From positions 1-20,622 of the forward strand of contig JAILNO010000120.1 in the NCBI GenBank assembly GCA_024691465.1: a DNA stretch of 20,622 nucleotides, given 5' to 3'. The notes under the pieces were generated by a model. That model was not told the origin of the DNA. It searched no databases and worked only from the letters and a program-made list of their open reading frames with translations. Within the stretch, counting starts at the first letter, position 1. Each line of letters begins with the position of its first letter. A program made the position numbers and the translations under genes. Positions 1 through 8,601 of the stretch are shown here, one piece after another. Source of the DNA: Pseudobutyrivibrio sp. GTDB taxonomy: Bacteria; Bacillota_A; Clostridia; Lachnospirales; Lachnospiraceae.

Positions 1-534
1 TAGGCACGCGAAGGATGGCTTGCTTGCTGTAGCAAGTGAGAATCTGGCTGAGAGCTCTCTAATCTCTGCCTTAGTGAAGCCACATTCCCTAAGAGGGCTC
101 TTCACCTGAAGCTCTGCTATAGCCTTAAGCCCTGGTCTGTAATCCCCCAGGTCATCTATATTAGAACCCTCTGCCACGTAGGTAATGCCCTCTTCCTTAG
201 CTCGATTAATAATCTGAGAGAATAGGTCCTTCTTACAGATGTAACACCTATCCACAGGATTAGCTGCGAATCCTTCTATACTAAGCTCATCCACCTGAAG
301 CTCTATCTGCTTGACCCCTAGAGATTGACAGAATGTGTGGGCCTCGTCTTTTTCTCTGGATGGAAATAGATTAGATACAGCTGTAATAGCTATAACTCCC
401 TCATCTCCCAGAGCCTCGTGCGCTGCATACAGCAAGAATGTAGAATCCACTCCGCTGGAAAAAGCTACGGCTACGCTGCCAAGCTTCTTAAAATAATCTA
501 TTAAACTATTATATTTACTATCTAACTGAGACAT
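1..534 (-). CDS. larE: ATP-dependent sacrificial sulfur transferase LarE (N-terminal part, cut by window edge)
   Basis: LarE family members adenylate a carboxylated pyridine dinucleotide and donate sulfur from a protein cysteine, building the nickel-pincer nucleotide cofactor of lactate racemase (family knowledge). The 178 visible codons read without a stop to the edge. A PP-loop of form AFSSGVDSTFL lies near residues 24-34. A CYICKKDLF block sits near the middle, then EGSN, DDLGDYRPG and finally KPSFACL. The last visible Cys is residue 177, at about the position of the sacrificial Cys176 of the Lactobacillus plantarum enzyme; this assignment is inferred from position and the KPSxxCL context. 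The ATG at 532-534 is preceded by AAAGGG at 542-547. It is separated from the upstream operon by a terminator. Other lar genes, if present, would lie left of the window. Some LarE-like proteins have no LarA partner, so the exact substrate is not proven. Confidence 0.9.
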   Translation of the reverse strand, partial: MSQLDSKYNSLIDYFKKLGSVAVAFSSGVDSTFLLYAAHEALGDEGVIAITAVSNLFPSREKDEAHTFCQSLGVKQIELQVDELSIEGFAANPVDRCYICKKDLFSQIINRAKEEGITYVAEGSNIDDLGDYRPGLKAIAELQVKSPLRECGFTKAEIRELSARFSLATASKPSFACL

Positions 535-552
535 ATATTATCCCTTTCTATG

Positions 553-582
553 ACTATAATGATTATAAATAATAATTGTCTA
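553..582 (-). promoter_or_regulatory. Likely larE promoter
   Basis: In the 62 bases between the terminator and larE, the minus strand shows TAGACA (577-582) and TATAGT (553-558) separated by 18 bases. An exact TATAAT box overlaps at 562-567 but lacks a good -35 at 16-18 bases. If TATAGT were used, the start site would fall very close to the ribosome site; TATAAT would leave a more normal leader. Which box is used is not resolved. The placement right after a terminator supports a promoter somewhere here. Confidence 0.4.
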
Positions 583-596
583 CTCGGCTACTAGGT

Positions 597-631
597 AAAT
601 AAAAAAAGAGCTCTGCTTTCGCAAAGCTCTT
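597..631 (-). terminator. Rho-independent terminator of the eight-gene operon
   Basis: On the minus strand an 11-base stem (AAGAGCTTTGC with GCAGAGCTCTT, one G-U pair) closes a GAAA tetraloop and runs straight into seven T residues followed by ATTTA. It lies 15 bases after the stop codon of the UPF0210 gene, so it ends the long minus-strand transcription unit before larE. Confidence 0.92.
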
Positions 632-645
632 AACAATATCAATAA

Positions 646-2010
646 TTAATTCTTGAATGAGTGGATTGGTGCAGGAATACGTCCCTCACGGTTGATGAAG
701 TCAGCACATGAGAACTTATTCACAGGCATGATAGGTGCATAACCGAATAATCCACCGAACTCAACAGAATCGCCCACACCCTTGCCAATAACAGGGATGA
801 GACGTGCTGCTGTAGTCTTCTGGTTAACCATACCAAGTGCCATCTCATCGGCAATCATACCAGAGATAGTGGTAGCTGGAGTGTCTCCAGGGATAGCAAT
901 CATATCAAGGCCTACTGAACATACGCAAGTCATGGCCTCAAGCTTCTCAAGAGTAATAGCTCCTGCCTCAACGGAATTGATCATACCCTGATCCTCTGAT
1001 ACAGGAATGAAAGCACCTGAGAGACCACCTACATATGAGCTGGCCATTACGCCACCCTTCTTAACCTGATCGTTAAGCATAGCAAGAGCTGCTGTAGTAC
1101 CAGGAGCACCTGCATACTCAAGACCTATCTCACATAATATATCTGCAACTGAATCACCTACAGCTGGTGTAGGTGCAAGTGATAAATCAATGATTCCAAA
1201 TGGAATATTAAGACGCTTAGAAGCTTCCTGAGCAACCAGCTGTCCCACACGAGTAACCTTGAAGGCTGTCTTCTTAATAGTCTCGCAGAGCACCTCGAAG
1301 CTCTCTCCACGAACTGACTCAAGAGCCTTCTTAACAACACCAGGACCAGATACACCTACATTGATGATTGCATCAGCCTCAGTAACACCGTGGAAGGCGC
1401 CCGCCATGAATGGATTGTCATCAGGTGCATTGCAGAATACTACCAGCTTCATACAATCTACTGAATCTCTATCCTTAGATCTGTCAGCCACCTGAAGAAG
1501 GATATCTCCCATGAGGCGAACTGCATCCATATTAATACCTGTCTTAGTGGAAGCTAAATTAACTGAACTACAAACTCTCTCTGTCTCAGTAAGAGCCTGT
1601 GGAATAGAACGAATAAGTAACTCATCAGCTGTGGTCATACCTTTAGAAACAAGGGCTGAATAGCCACCGATGAGATTGGCTCCAACAGCTGCTGCAGCCT
1701 TATCAAGTGTGTGTGCAAGTGTAACGAAGTCCTCAGGCTTCTTACATGCTGCGCCACCAATTAATGCGATTGGTGTAACTGAAATACGACGATTAACAAT
1801 AGGAATACCGTAATCTCTCTCGATATCACGGGCTACCTTATCAAGGTCCTTAGCAACAGTAGTGATGCGATCATAAACCTTCTGATTAACCTTATCTAAA
1901 TCTGAATCTATACACTCTAAGAGACTGATACCAATGGTAATAGTACGGACATCAAGTGTCTGCTCCTCAACCATCTTATTGGTCTCTATAACCTCTTTTA
2001 TATTTACCAT
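646..2010 (-). CDS. PFL family protein (UPF0210/DUF711), function unknown
   Basis: The 454-residue protein matches the UPF0210 (DUF711) family over its whole length, including the opening ([13 protein letters not shown], then [16 protein letters not shown]) and the glycine-rich core ([42 protein letters not shown]). The family is called 'PFL family' because of structural likeness to pyruvate formate-lyase. No glycyl-radical motif of the R-x-S-G-Y kind is seen near the C terminus, so it is not itself a pyruvate formate-lyase. The enzymatic role of the family is not established. It starts 14 bases after the stop of the ACT-domain gene, with AGGAGAAGG ahead of the ATG, so the two are cotranscribed. 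It is the last gene before the terminator. Family assignment is sure; function is open. Confidence 0.93.
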   Translation of the reverse strand: MVNIKEVIETNKMVEEQTLDVRTITIGISLLECIDSDLDKVNQKVYDRITTVAKDLDKVARDIERDYGIPIVNRRISVTPIALIGGAACKKPEDFVTLAHTLDKAAAAVGANLIGGYSALVSKGMTTADELLIRSIPQALTETERVCSSVNLASTKTGINMDAVRLMGDILLQVADRSKDRDSVDCMKLVVFCNAPDDNPFMAGAFHGVTEADAIINVGVSGPGVVKKALESVRGESFEVLCETIKKTAFKVTRVGQLVAQEASKRLNIPFGIIDLSLAPTPAVGDSVADILCEIGLEYAGAPGTTAALAMLNDQVKKGGVMASSYVGGLSGAFIPVSEDQGMINSVEAGAITLEKLEAMTCVCSVGLDMIAIPGDTPATTISGMIADEMALGMVNQKTTAARLIPVIGKGVGDSVEFGGLFGYAPIMPVNKFSCADFINREGRIPAPIHSFKN

Positions 2011-2024
2011 CTATCCTTCTCCTA

Positions 2025-2300
2025 TTATAATCTGTGCATCTTCTCGAAGATTTCTTCCTTCTGCGCCTTAACCTGAACCCCGATTTCCTCTCCAAGTGAT
2101 TCAAGGTCCTTCTGAATATCTCCAAAGCTTCTGGTGCTTCCAGTGATATCAACGATCATCATCATGTTGAAAAATCCCTTAACGATAGTCTGGGTGATAT
2201 CAAGTACATTAACACCATTCTCAGCTAAATATGTGCAAATGCGTGCGATAATACCAACAGTGTCTTTGCCAACTACAGTAATAATAACTTTGTTCTCCAT
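2025..2300 (-). CDS. ACT domain-containing protein (UPF0237 family)
   Basis: A 91-residue protein consisting of essentially one ACT domain. The start, MENKVIITVVGKDTVGIIAR, is the ligand-facing beta-strand/loop/helix of the GcvR-like ACT group. It is followed by a TYLAENGVNVLDITQT block and a second half beginning with GFFNMMMIVDI. ACT domains bind amino acids or other small ligands and regulate partner proteins (family knowledge). In several Firmicutes, for example the pneumococcal pair SP_0238/SP_0239, this family sits directly before a UPF0210 gene, as here with a 14-base gap. That suggests it senses a ligand for, or binds to, the UPF0210 protein (inference). AAAGGAG lies 6 bases before the ATG, and the gap to the upstream walJ stop is 11 bases. 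Confidence 0.93.
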   Translation of the reverse strand: MENKVIITVVGKDTVGIIARICTYLAENGVNVLDITQTIVKGFFNMMMIVDITGSTRSFGDIQKDLESLGEEIGVQVKAQKEEIFEKMHRL

Positions 2301-2311
2301 CTTGTCTCCTT

Positions 2312-3112
2312 TTAAATCACTATTTTTTCTGAAACCTCGCTGCGTGAAGCAACGGTTATATTGAAATCATTGCCCTTGTAGGGGGTGGTCTCATCCATGG
2401 TTACTTCCAGGCGCACTGTCTCGTATGCCAGATCAGGGTAGTTATTCTCGTGACTGAGATGCCCTAGGAACACATGCTTGATATCATCATGAAGTACTTG
2501 GCTAAGTAGCCTACCGCTGGCTTCATTAGATAAATGACCGTAATCACCTAATATCCTCTGCTTGAGCTGGTAAGGATAAGCTCCTACCTCAAGCATGTGA
2601 ATATCGTGATTAGCCTCTAGTAGCATAGCATCCAGACCAGTGAGGTTGTCAACAATATAGTTGTCATAATAACCTAAGTCTGTACAGACTGCAACCTTAG
2701 AATGCTGATTTTCTATACGATATGCAACTGGATCAGCCGCATCGTGGCTGATATGGAATGGGTGAATATTAAGACTGCCTAAGACGAAGTCCTCATCAGG
2801 CCTAACCACATGGAAAAGGGTGTCATCGATGGCCCCGAGGCTCTTCATAGAACGTATTGCATTAATAGTGCCAGCAGTGGCATATATAGGAATATGGTAC
2901 TTGCGAGAAATAACGCCTAAGCCAGACACGTGATCTGAATGCTCATGTGTCACCAGTAAGCCTGCCATATCAGCTGTCGTGTAATCATATTGATTCATGC
3001 CAGCCTCAATACGCTTACCAGAGATACCTGCATCAATCATTACATGTGTGCTGTCATCACCGACGCAGATACAATTACCGCTACTACCACTAGCAATACT
3101 AAAAAAATCCAT
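2312..3112 (-). CDS. walJ: WalJ/YycJ-type MBL-fold metallohydrolase
   Basis: A 266-residue metallo-beta-lactamase-fold protein. It begins with MDFFSIASGSSGNC, typical of the YycJ/VicX/WalJ family. The metal-binding motif HEHSDH is at residues 56-61, further candidate ligands are H123/D124 (HISHDAADP), D145 (CTDLG) and H218 (GHLSHENN). Family members are proposed to be DNA-acting hydrolases or exonucleases and are linked in Bacillus and relatives to the WalRK cell-wall two-component system; the true substrate is uncertain. In many Bacillota the gene sits in the walRK operon. Here it lies between an FtsA-like gene and the ACT/UPF0210 pair, so the usual partner genes are absent. AAGGAAG precedes the ATG at 3112. 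It is too short for RNase J, which has about 550 residues. Confidence 0.88.
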   Translation of the reverse strand: MDFFSIASGSSGNCICVGDDSTHVMIDAGISGKRIEAGMNQYDYTTADMAGLLVTHEHSDHVSGLGVISRKYHIPIYATAGTINAIRSMKSLGAIDDTLFHVVRPDEDFVLGSLNIHPFHISHDAADPVAYRIENQHSKVAVCTDLGYYDNYIVDNLTGLDAMLLEANHDIHMLEVGAYPYQLKQRILGDYGHLSNEASGRLLSQVLHDDIKHVFLGHLSHENNYPDLAYETVRLEVTMDETTPYKGNDFNITVASRSEVSEKIVI

Positions 3113-3134
3113 TACTTTACTTCCTTATATCTAT

Positions 3135-3160
3135 GGCTGAGGGCCTATTAGCCCTCAACC
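3135..3160 (-). other. Hairpin over the FtsA-like stop codon
   Basis: On the minus strand GGTTGAGGGC pairs with GCCCTCAGCC (10 bases with one G-U pair) around a six-base loop, TAATAG. The loop is exactly the stop codon TAA of the FtsA-like gene followed in frame by a second stop, TAG. No T-run follows, so it is not a standard terminator. It sits just before the ribosome site of walJ and may set mRNA stability or read-through between the two genes (inference). Confidence 0.6.
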
Positions 3161-5244
3161 TCTTTATTATCATCTTTCCAATATACCTCTACCTCGTCAT
3201 TCTCATGAAGAGGATCAGCATATCCGCACTTCTCACCATTGATCTTGATTACAAGTGGTCTGCCGTTACCTGTGCTAGGGTCGAAATTGATGAGATTATA
3301 TACATCTACGAAGATATAATCCTTCTTGCCTGCAAGCATCATCTTCTTACCATTGACTGTAATAGGGAACTCCACTGTCTCAATCTTCATCTTGGTACGA
3401 GCGTCAGCCACTGGTGCTTCCTCCACTGGCTCTACCTCATAATCCTCTGGAAGCCCCTCAGAGTCATCCACCAGATAATCAGCACCGTATGCCACCTGGG
3501 AAGTGGTAGTCCAATCGATTACGAAATTCTCATATACGAGAGAATCCTTACTAGATGGACGATTGTTAACTAATATCTCATATCTGTCATCGATGGTTAC
3601 ATCCATGAACTCAGCCAGCTGACCTACTGTGTAGAAAGGACGAGTCTCGATTACATCACCCTCTCTAACAGAGTATGTAGGTGGTTCCATAGAACCATTG
3701 ACCTCCACGAACTTAGGGCACTTCACACGGTGTCCACATACATTGAAGTACAGGTACTCTGTGGTGAATTCAGATAGATCTGCAATAGTGCCATTGCCAC
3801 CCTCGCCCACTGTAGAAGGTACTAAGTTGACCTCGCAGTTGAACTCAAGAGGAGTATTGATGCCTACGCTCTTACCATTCATGGTAACTACTGCAGACTC
3901 TCCCTCAGTTCCTCTAATCATACGTGATACGCCATTAACAGTGAAGTTAATCTCGCGGCCACGGCGTGGGAATAACTGATCAGCTGAGAAGCCTGCCTGC
4001 ATAGCAGCATCCACAATAGTAAGCTGACCATTATCGTATAGCTTCATCATCTCACCATTGAAGTGGATCATGATGAAGTTGTTCTTAGTCTCATAGTAAT
4101 TGAGGCAGATACCGATAGGTGTAACCAGAAGGGAATCCTTCTTGACATCCTCTTCCTCAAATATGATATTCTTCATGACTTCCTCGCCACGAAGAGCTAC
4201 ACGCTCAGGTACGATACCCAAATCCTTAGCAAGAGCCTCAGTGAATCCGTGTATCTTGCCGCCACCGCCTACTACGAAGGCTGCAGATACTGAGTGATCA
4301 CCATTGAGTTCCTTGATCTTGCTGGATACCTCACCTGCTATCTTCTTCATAACAGGATCAGTGAGCTTCCATACATCCTCTGACTTGATGGTATGTGATA
4401 TACCCATGATATCCTCATAAGTAATCTCACCACCCTCTGTAGAGGCTCTCTTAATAGTCTCAGCTGTGGCGAAGTCTACTAAGAACTCATGTACAAGCAC
4501 CTCTGTTAGCTCATCACCAGCCATAGGAATCATGCCGTAGGCAATGATACTTCCATCCCTGGTGACACAGATATCGGATGTACCTGCGCCCACATCGATG
4601 AGGGCTATATTAAGCATTCTGAAATTCTGTGGAATAGCTACATTAATAGCAGCGATAGGCTCCAGTGTAAGATTAGCTACGCTAAGATCTGCCTTGCCCA
4701 CTGCTGAATACAGACCATCTACTACATCCTCAGGGAGAAAAGTTACGATGATATCCTCTCCTATGACATCAGCCTTATGGTCCTCAAGAGATGAGAACAC
4801 ATCTCCATTTAAGTAATACTTGACGGTAGAATAACCTACGCAGAAGAACTTGTACTTGTTATCCTCGTCTCCTTTTATCTCCTTACCTGCCTGCTCGATA
4901 CCCATCATATCAAGAGTATGAAGATCCTCACCTGTGACAACTGTCTCCTCTGGATACTCCATCTCCACATGAGTGGTAATAGTACGAAGCACACGACCAG
5001 CGGCAGCTATACATACTTCTGAAAGAGTAAGACCTGTCTTAGACTCAAGATCCTTCTTAACCTCATCACAAGTAGCACCTACTCGGCCTATATCGTGAAT
5101 CTGTCCATCAAGCATGGCTCTAGTATCATGTTCCTTAAGATCCTGGGCTATGACATGAAACTCCTCGCCATCCAGATAACCAACTGTACCTATGACATTC
5201 CTGGTACCAATATCAAGTCCAAAAACTATATCCTTCTTCTCCAT
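3148..5244 (-). CDS. Large FtsA-like actin-fold protein with repeated C-terminal extension
   Basis: This 698-residue protein has the actin/Hsp70 ATPase fold of FtsA in its first 385 residues. Phosphate loop 1 is FGLDIGTRN (8-16), an SHS2/1C-like insertion covers roughly 85-170, phosphate loop 2 is LIDVGAGTSD (215-224), and the adenosine loop is FVVGGGGKIHG (323-333). Classical FtsA has about 420 residues and ends in a membrane-binding amphipathic helix. Here residues 386-698 instead hold at least three or four related beta-hairpin units with a 'hhhNGxxxxxxxPLxxxDxVxh' pattern (around 453-476, 511-535, 555-578 and 664-689), reminiscent of beta-grasp or SLBB-like folds. No membrane anchor is seen. 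Relatives in Clostridia are annotated as cell division protein FtsA or FtsA-like, so a role with the division or cell-wall machinery is likely but not shown. It lies 25 bases after coaE; tandem stops TAA-TAG end it. Confidence 0.85.
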   Translation of the reverse strand: MEKKDIVFGLDIGTRNVIGTVGYLDGEEFHVIAQDLKEHDTRAMLDGQIHDIGRVGATCDEVKKDLESKTGLTLSEVCIAAAGRVLRTITTHVEMEYPEETVVTGEDLHTLDMMGIEQAGKEIKGDEDNKYKFFCVGYSTVKYYLNGDVFSSLEDHKADVIGEDIIVTFLPEDVVDGLYSAVGKADLSVANLTLEPIAAINVAIPQNFRMLNIALIDVGAGTSDICVTRDGSIIAYGMIPMAGDELTEVLVHEFLVDFATAETIKRASTEGGEITYEDIMGISHTIKSEDVWKLTDPVMKKIAGEVSSKIKELNGDHSVSAAFVVGGGGKIHGFTEALAKDLGIVPERVALRGEEVMKNIIFEEEDVKKDSLLVTPIGICLNYYETKNNFIMIHFNGEMMKLYDNGQLTIVDAAMQAGFSADQLFPRRGREINFTVNGVSRMIRGTEGESAVVTMNGKSVGINTPLEFNCEVNLVPSTVGEGGNGTIADLSEFTTEYLYFNVCGHRVKCPKFVEVNGSMEPPTYSVREGDVIETRPFYTVGQLAEFMDVTIDDRYEILVNNRPSSKDSLVYENFVIDWTTTSQVAYGADYLVDDSEGLPEDYEVEPVEEAPVADARTKMKIETVEFPITVNGKKMMLAGKKDYIFVDVYNLINFDPSTGNGRPLVIKINGEKCGYADPLHENDEVEVYWKDDNKEVEG

Positions 5245-5269
5245 GAAACTACTCTCCTCGAAAAATAAT

Positions 5270-5860
5270 CTATCCTAAAATCTCACGCAACTGCGCGAGA
5301 GTATATTCTCTGTCACCGCTATTGTCAATAACCCTGTCGGCATGCTCTCTAAAGCTGGCGTCACTGCGCTGGCTTGCCATGGTATTAACAATGCGTTCCC
5401 TAGAGTATCCGCGGCTATCCATAAGCCTCTTAACCCTAACTTCCTCAGCGGCATATATATACCACATCTCATCCACAAGTTTACCATAACCACATTCTAT
5501 GAGCAATGCAGCTTCAAAGAAAAAATACTCTATATTGTGCTTTTCTTTCTCAATTGCTACTTGATTTAGTACTTCCCTTTCAACTGCGGGGTGAACGATT
5601 CCATTGACCGCCTGAAGCATATCCTCATCCGCAAACATAAGGGATGCCATCTTAGGCCTGTCAATCTCACCATCATCTGCCAGTATGGACTCCTTCCATG
5701 GAAGTGAAACCACCTGATTGAAGCAGTCCTGCCCCTTCCTCATAAGGTCCGCAGCCACCTGGTCTGCCAGAAGTACTCTGCAATTAAAATTCTCTTTGAG
5801 TAAAGAGAGCACCGTGCTCTTACCAGCACCGATGCCCCCTGTGATTCCAATAAAAACCAT
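5270..5860 (-). CDS. coaE: Dephospho-CoA kinase
   Basis: CoaE phosphorylates the 3'-hydroxyl of dephospho-CoA with ATP, the last step of coenzyme A synthesis in the cytoplasm. The 196-residue length is normal. Visible marks are the P-loop GITGGIGAGKST (residues 5-16), the early acidic motif LLADQVAADLM with candidate catalytic D33, the lid region VHPAVEREV, and RLMDSRGYSRERI towards the C terminus. The ATG overlaps the polA stop codon by one base (TAATG), implying translational coupling. A polA-coaE pair is common in Firmicutes. An AGAGG ribosome site lies within the end of polA. Confidence 0.96.
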   Translation of the reverse strand: MVFIGITGGIGAGKSTVLSLLKENFNCRVLLADQVAADLMRKGQDCFNQVVSLPWKESILADDGEIDRPKMASLMFADEDMLQAVNGIVHPAVEREVLNQVAIEKEKHNIEYFFFEAALLIECGYGKLVDEMWYIYAAEEVRVKRLMDSRGYSRERIVNTMASQRSDASFREHADRVIDNSGDREYTLAQLREILG

Positions 5861-8565
5861 TAATGTGCCTCTGCCCAGTTCTTGCCTGGATTCATATCAA
5901 TCTCAAGATCCACCAGTAGATCAGCTGCATTCTCCATCTCCTGTGCAATCAGCTGCTCAACCAGTGCCTGCTCTGATTCCTTGGTCTCCACTAAGAGCTC
6001 ATCGTGTACCTGTAAAAGTAACTTGGACTCCAAGCCCTCTGAGAGTAGCCTATCGTGGACTCTGACCATGGCAATCTTAATAATATCAGCTGCTGTACCC
6101 TGTATAGGGGAATTCATAGCAACTCTCTCGCCAAACTGACGAGTCATGAAATTAGAGGAAGCAAGCTCAGGTATAGGACGACGTCTACCATACATGGTGG
6201 TGACATAACCCTTATCCTTAGCACTAGACTTGAGCCCCTCTAAGAACTCATGCATCTTAGGATAAGCCCTGAAGTAATTATCTATGTACTCCTGAGCCTC
6301 ACCACGGCTGACACCTATATCCTTAGCCAGACCAAAGGCACTGATTCCATATACTATACCGAAATTGACTGCTTTAGCCCTGCGTCTCTGCAGATCTGTA
6401 ACCTCATCAAATGGGGTGTTGAACACTAGAGAAGCTGTGGAACGGTGAATATCCTGTCCCGCCTTGAATGCTCCTATTAGATTCTCATCCCCTGACATGT
6501 GAGCTAACACTCTAAGCTCAATCTGTGAGTAATCCGCATCCAGGAATATGAATGATTCCTTAGGATGGAACACCTTACGAATCTCTCTGCCAAGCTCCAT
6601 TCTAATAGGTATGTTCTGAAGGTTAGGCTCGGTTGAGCTGATACGTCCAGTGGCTGTAACAGTCTGCATGAAGGTAGAGCGCACTCTGCCATCAGCATCT
6701 AAGCATGTAGCCAGACCATCCGCATAAGTGCTCTTGAGCTTAGCTAACTGTCTGTACTCTAATATATCGCTGATGATTGGATTGGTGGCAGCCAGTTCCT
6801 CTAACACATCAGCTGCAGTGGAATAGCCAGTCTTGGTCTTCTTGCCACCCTGTATTCCCATGCGCTCAAATAGGATGACACCTAGCTGCTTAGGAGAGTT
6901 GATATTGAACTGCTCACCAGCTTGCTTATATATGCTTTGCTCCAGCTCAGTAATCCTAACGGCCAGTCTGTCACCGTATTCCTTGAGGGCATCAGCATCC
7001 ATAGCTATGCCTGCAATCTCCATATCAAATAGTGTATATACAAGAGGAAGCTCGATATCCTCATATATATGAAGCATACCCTGAGCCTTAATCTCATCCA
7101 TTACCTTAGAATAGGAAGCGTAAGCCACATATGCATTGTAGCAGGCATAGGTAGTCACATGCTCCAGCTCACTATCATCCTCAAGAGCTGCCTCCAGCTT
7201 CTTCTTGCCAAATAGATCCGCTGCTGCAGGGATGATGATGCCAAGCATCTCGCTAGCCACATCATCTGCTGTGTATTCATTCTTGGTAGGATTCAGTAGA
7301 TATGCAGCCACTGCCACATCACATGCCTTAGGGAATATCTCAGACTGTCCACCCTTATTATCTACCTGCTTCTGCTCATCCAAATTGAGCAGATTATAGA
7401 TGAGGTGCATAGCATTCTTAAGGTCCCAGAAGCACAGATTAACTCCTGCCTTGCTAATCTCCATAAGCTTATGACCCACGTACTCAGGAGATATGAACCC
7501 ATCACAGTCCACATATATAGTCTCATCTCCTACAGATAGAGCTGCGCCCTTAATAGTCCTGTCAGCTCCAGCCATAATGCTGGCGCCTATGAAGTCTTTT
7601 CCACTGGTCTTGATATTATTGAAGAAGTTGTCCACATCTCCCAAGTCAGATATGCACCTAAAGGTCTCAGAGGTATTGTCCTGAACCTTAGCTGTATCTG
7701 TACTCTCGAATCTAGGGAGTAGCTTCTTGAGCTCGTATCTTTTACAGAGGAGATACGCCTCCTCAGTGAAGAGATTGCTAAGCTTGGTAGATCCCTCCTC
7801 AAGCTCTATAGGTGCCTGCACATTGATAGTGGCAAGCTCCTTAGAAAGTACTGCAATATCCCACTGAGCAGCTAGATTCTTAGATGCTCTAGGTGGCTTA
7901 AGCTCCTCCACATGCTCATGGCATGCCTCGATGGAACCGTACTTGGCAATCAGCGCTGAAGCTGTCTTCTCACCGATGCCCTCCACTCCTGGAATATTGT
8001 CGGAAGCATCTCCCATGAGTGCCTTGATATCAATGAACTGAGTAGGTGTGACACCGTATAATTCCTGCACATCCTTAGCATAATACTGCTCTATCTCAGT
8101 TCCAGTCTTCTTAGTCTTAGGGATGGATATCTTCACTCGCTCTGTGGCAAGCTGAAGCAGATCCCTGTCTCCAGATACAATAGTGACATCGAATCCACGC
8201 TCCTCGCCTATGCGAGAAAGTGTACCAAGGATATCATCAGCCTCCCAGCCCTCCATGGTAATCACTGGAACACCCATGGCCCTAAGCATCTCCTGTATAC
8301 GAGGAATCTGCTCCTTAAGCTCTGGAAGCATAGGCTTCCTGGTGCCCTTATAACCATCGAACATCTTATGTCTGAAGGTAGGCGCTGACACATCGAAGGC
8401 TACAGCGAAGTTATCAGGCTGCTCATCATCGATGAACTTAAGCATCATATTGATGAAGCCAAAGATAGCTCCTGTGTGCTCTCCGTTACTATTAGTTAAA
8501 TCTGGCAGGCCATAGAATGCGCGGTTGGCAATGCTGTGGCCATCTATTAATAAAAGTTTACTCAT
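5860..8565 (-). CDS. polA: DNA polymerase I (5'-nuclease and polymerase; proofreading site lost)
   Basis: The 901-residue length fits Pol I. The 5'-3' nuclease domain (about 1-290) shows LLIDGHSIANRAFY, EGWEADDILG, VSGDRDLLQL and GDASDNIPGVEGIGEKTA. The polymerase domain (about 500-901) has motif A LDADYSQIELR with catalytic D678, motif B RRRAKAVNFGIVYG with K731, and motif C LLQVHDELLVE with D855. The middle domain (about 300-490) keeps the position of the 3'-5' exonuclease but not its acidic residues: the exo I DxE site reads FIGASIM, exo II reads FWDLKNAM and exo III reads YACYNAYV. Proofreading is therefore probably absent, as in Bacillus and Taq Pol I. The enzyme fills gaps and removes RNA primers. 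AAGGA precedes the ATG. It overlaps coaE by one base and follows the aminopeptidase gene by 36 bases. Confidence 0.97.
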   Translation of the reverse strand: MSKLLLIDGHSIANRAFYGLPDLTNSNGEHTGAIFGFINMMLKFIDDEQPDNFAVAFDVSAPTFRHKMFDGYKGTRKPMLPELKEQIPRIQEMLRAMGVPVITMEGWEADDILGTLSRIGEERGFDVTIVSGDRDLLQLATERVKISIPKTKKTGTEIEQYYAKDVQELYGVTPTQFIDIKALMGDASDNIPGVEGIGEKTASALIAKYGSIEACHEHVEELKPPRASKNLAAQWDIAVLSKELATINVQAPIELEEGSTKLSNLFTEEAYLLCKRYELKKLLPRFESTDTAKVQDNTSETFRCISDLGDVDNFFNNIKTSGKDFIGASIMAGADRTIKGAALSVGDETIYVDCDGFISPEYVGHKLMEISKAGVNLCFWDLKNAMHLIYNLLNLDEQKQVDNKGGQSEIFPKACDVAVAAYLLNPTKNEYTADDVASEMLGIIIPAAADLFGKKKLEAALEDDSELEHVTTYACYNAYVAYASYSKVMDEIKAQGMLHIYEDIELPLVYTLFDMEIAGIAMDADALKEYGDRLAVRITELEQSIYKQAGEQFNINSPKQLGVILFERMGIQGGKKTKTGYSTAADVLEELAATNPIISDILEYRQLAKLKSTYADGLATCLDADGRVRSTFMQTVTATGRISSTEPNLQNIPIRMELGREIRKVFHPKESFIFLDADYSQIELRVLAHMSGDENLIGAFKAGQDIHRSTASLVFNTPFDEVTDLQRRRAKAVNFGIVYGISAFGLAKDIGVSRGEAQEYIDNYFRAYPKMHEFLEGLKSSAKDKGYVTTMYGRRRPIPELASSNFMTRQFGERVAMNSPIQGTAADIIKIAMVRVHDRLLSEGLESKLLLQVHDELLVETKESEQALVEQLIAQEMENAADLLVDLEIDMNPGKNWAEAH

Positions 8566-8601
8566 ACATTATTCCTTATATATTAGCTTGGGTAAAAGTT
8601 A

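Noticed and set aside
646..2010. Reading the 'PFL family' protein as a true pyruvate formate-lyase
   Set aside because: At 454 residues it is too short for PFL (about 740), and no glycyl-radical motif is seen near the C terminus; it matches UPF0210 instead.
2312..3112. RNase J for the MBL-fold gene
   Set aside because: It lacks the beta-CASP and C-terminal domains and has the WalJ-type SIASGSSGN start.
3133..3573. 146-residue plus-strand reading frame opposite the FtsA-like gene
   Set aside because: It is antisense to a clear conserved coding frame, has no ribosome site or family resemblance, and is a by-product of codon bias.
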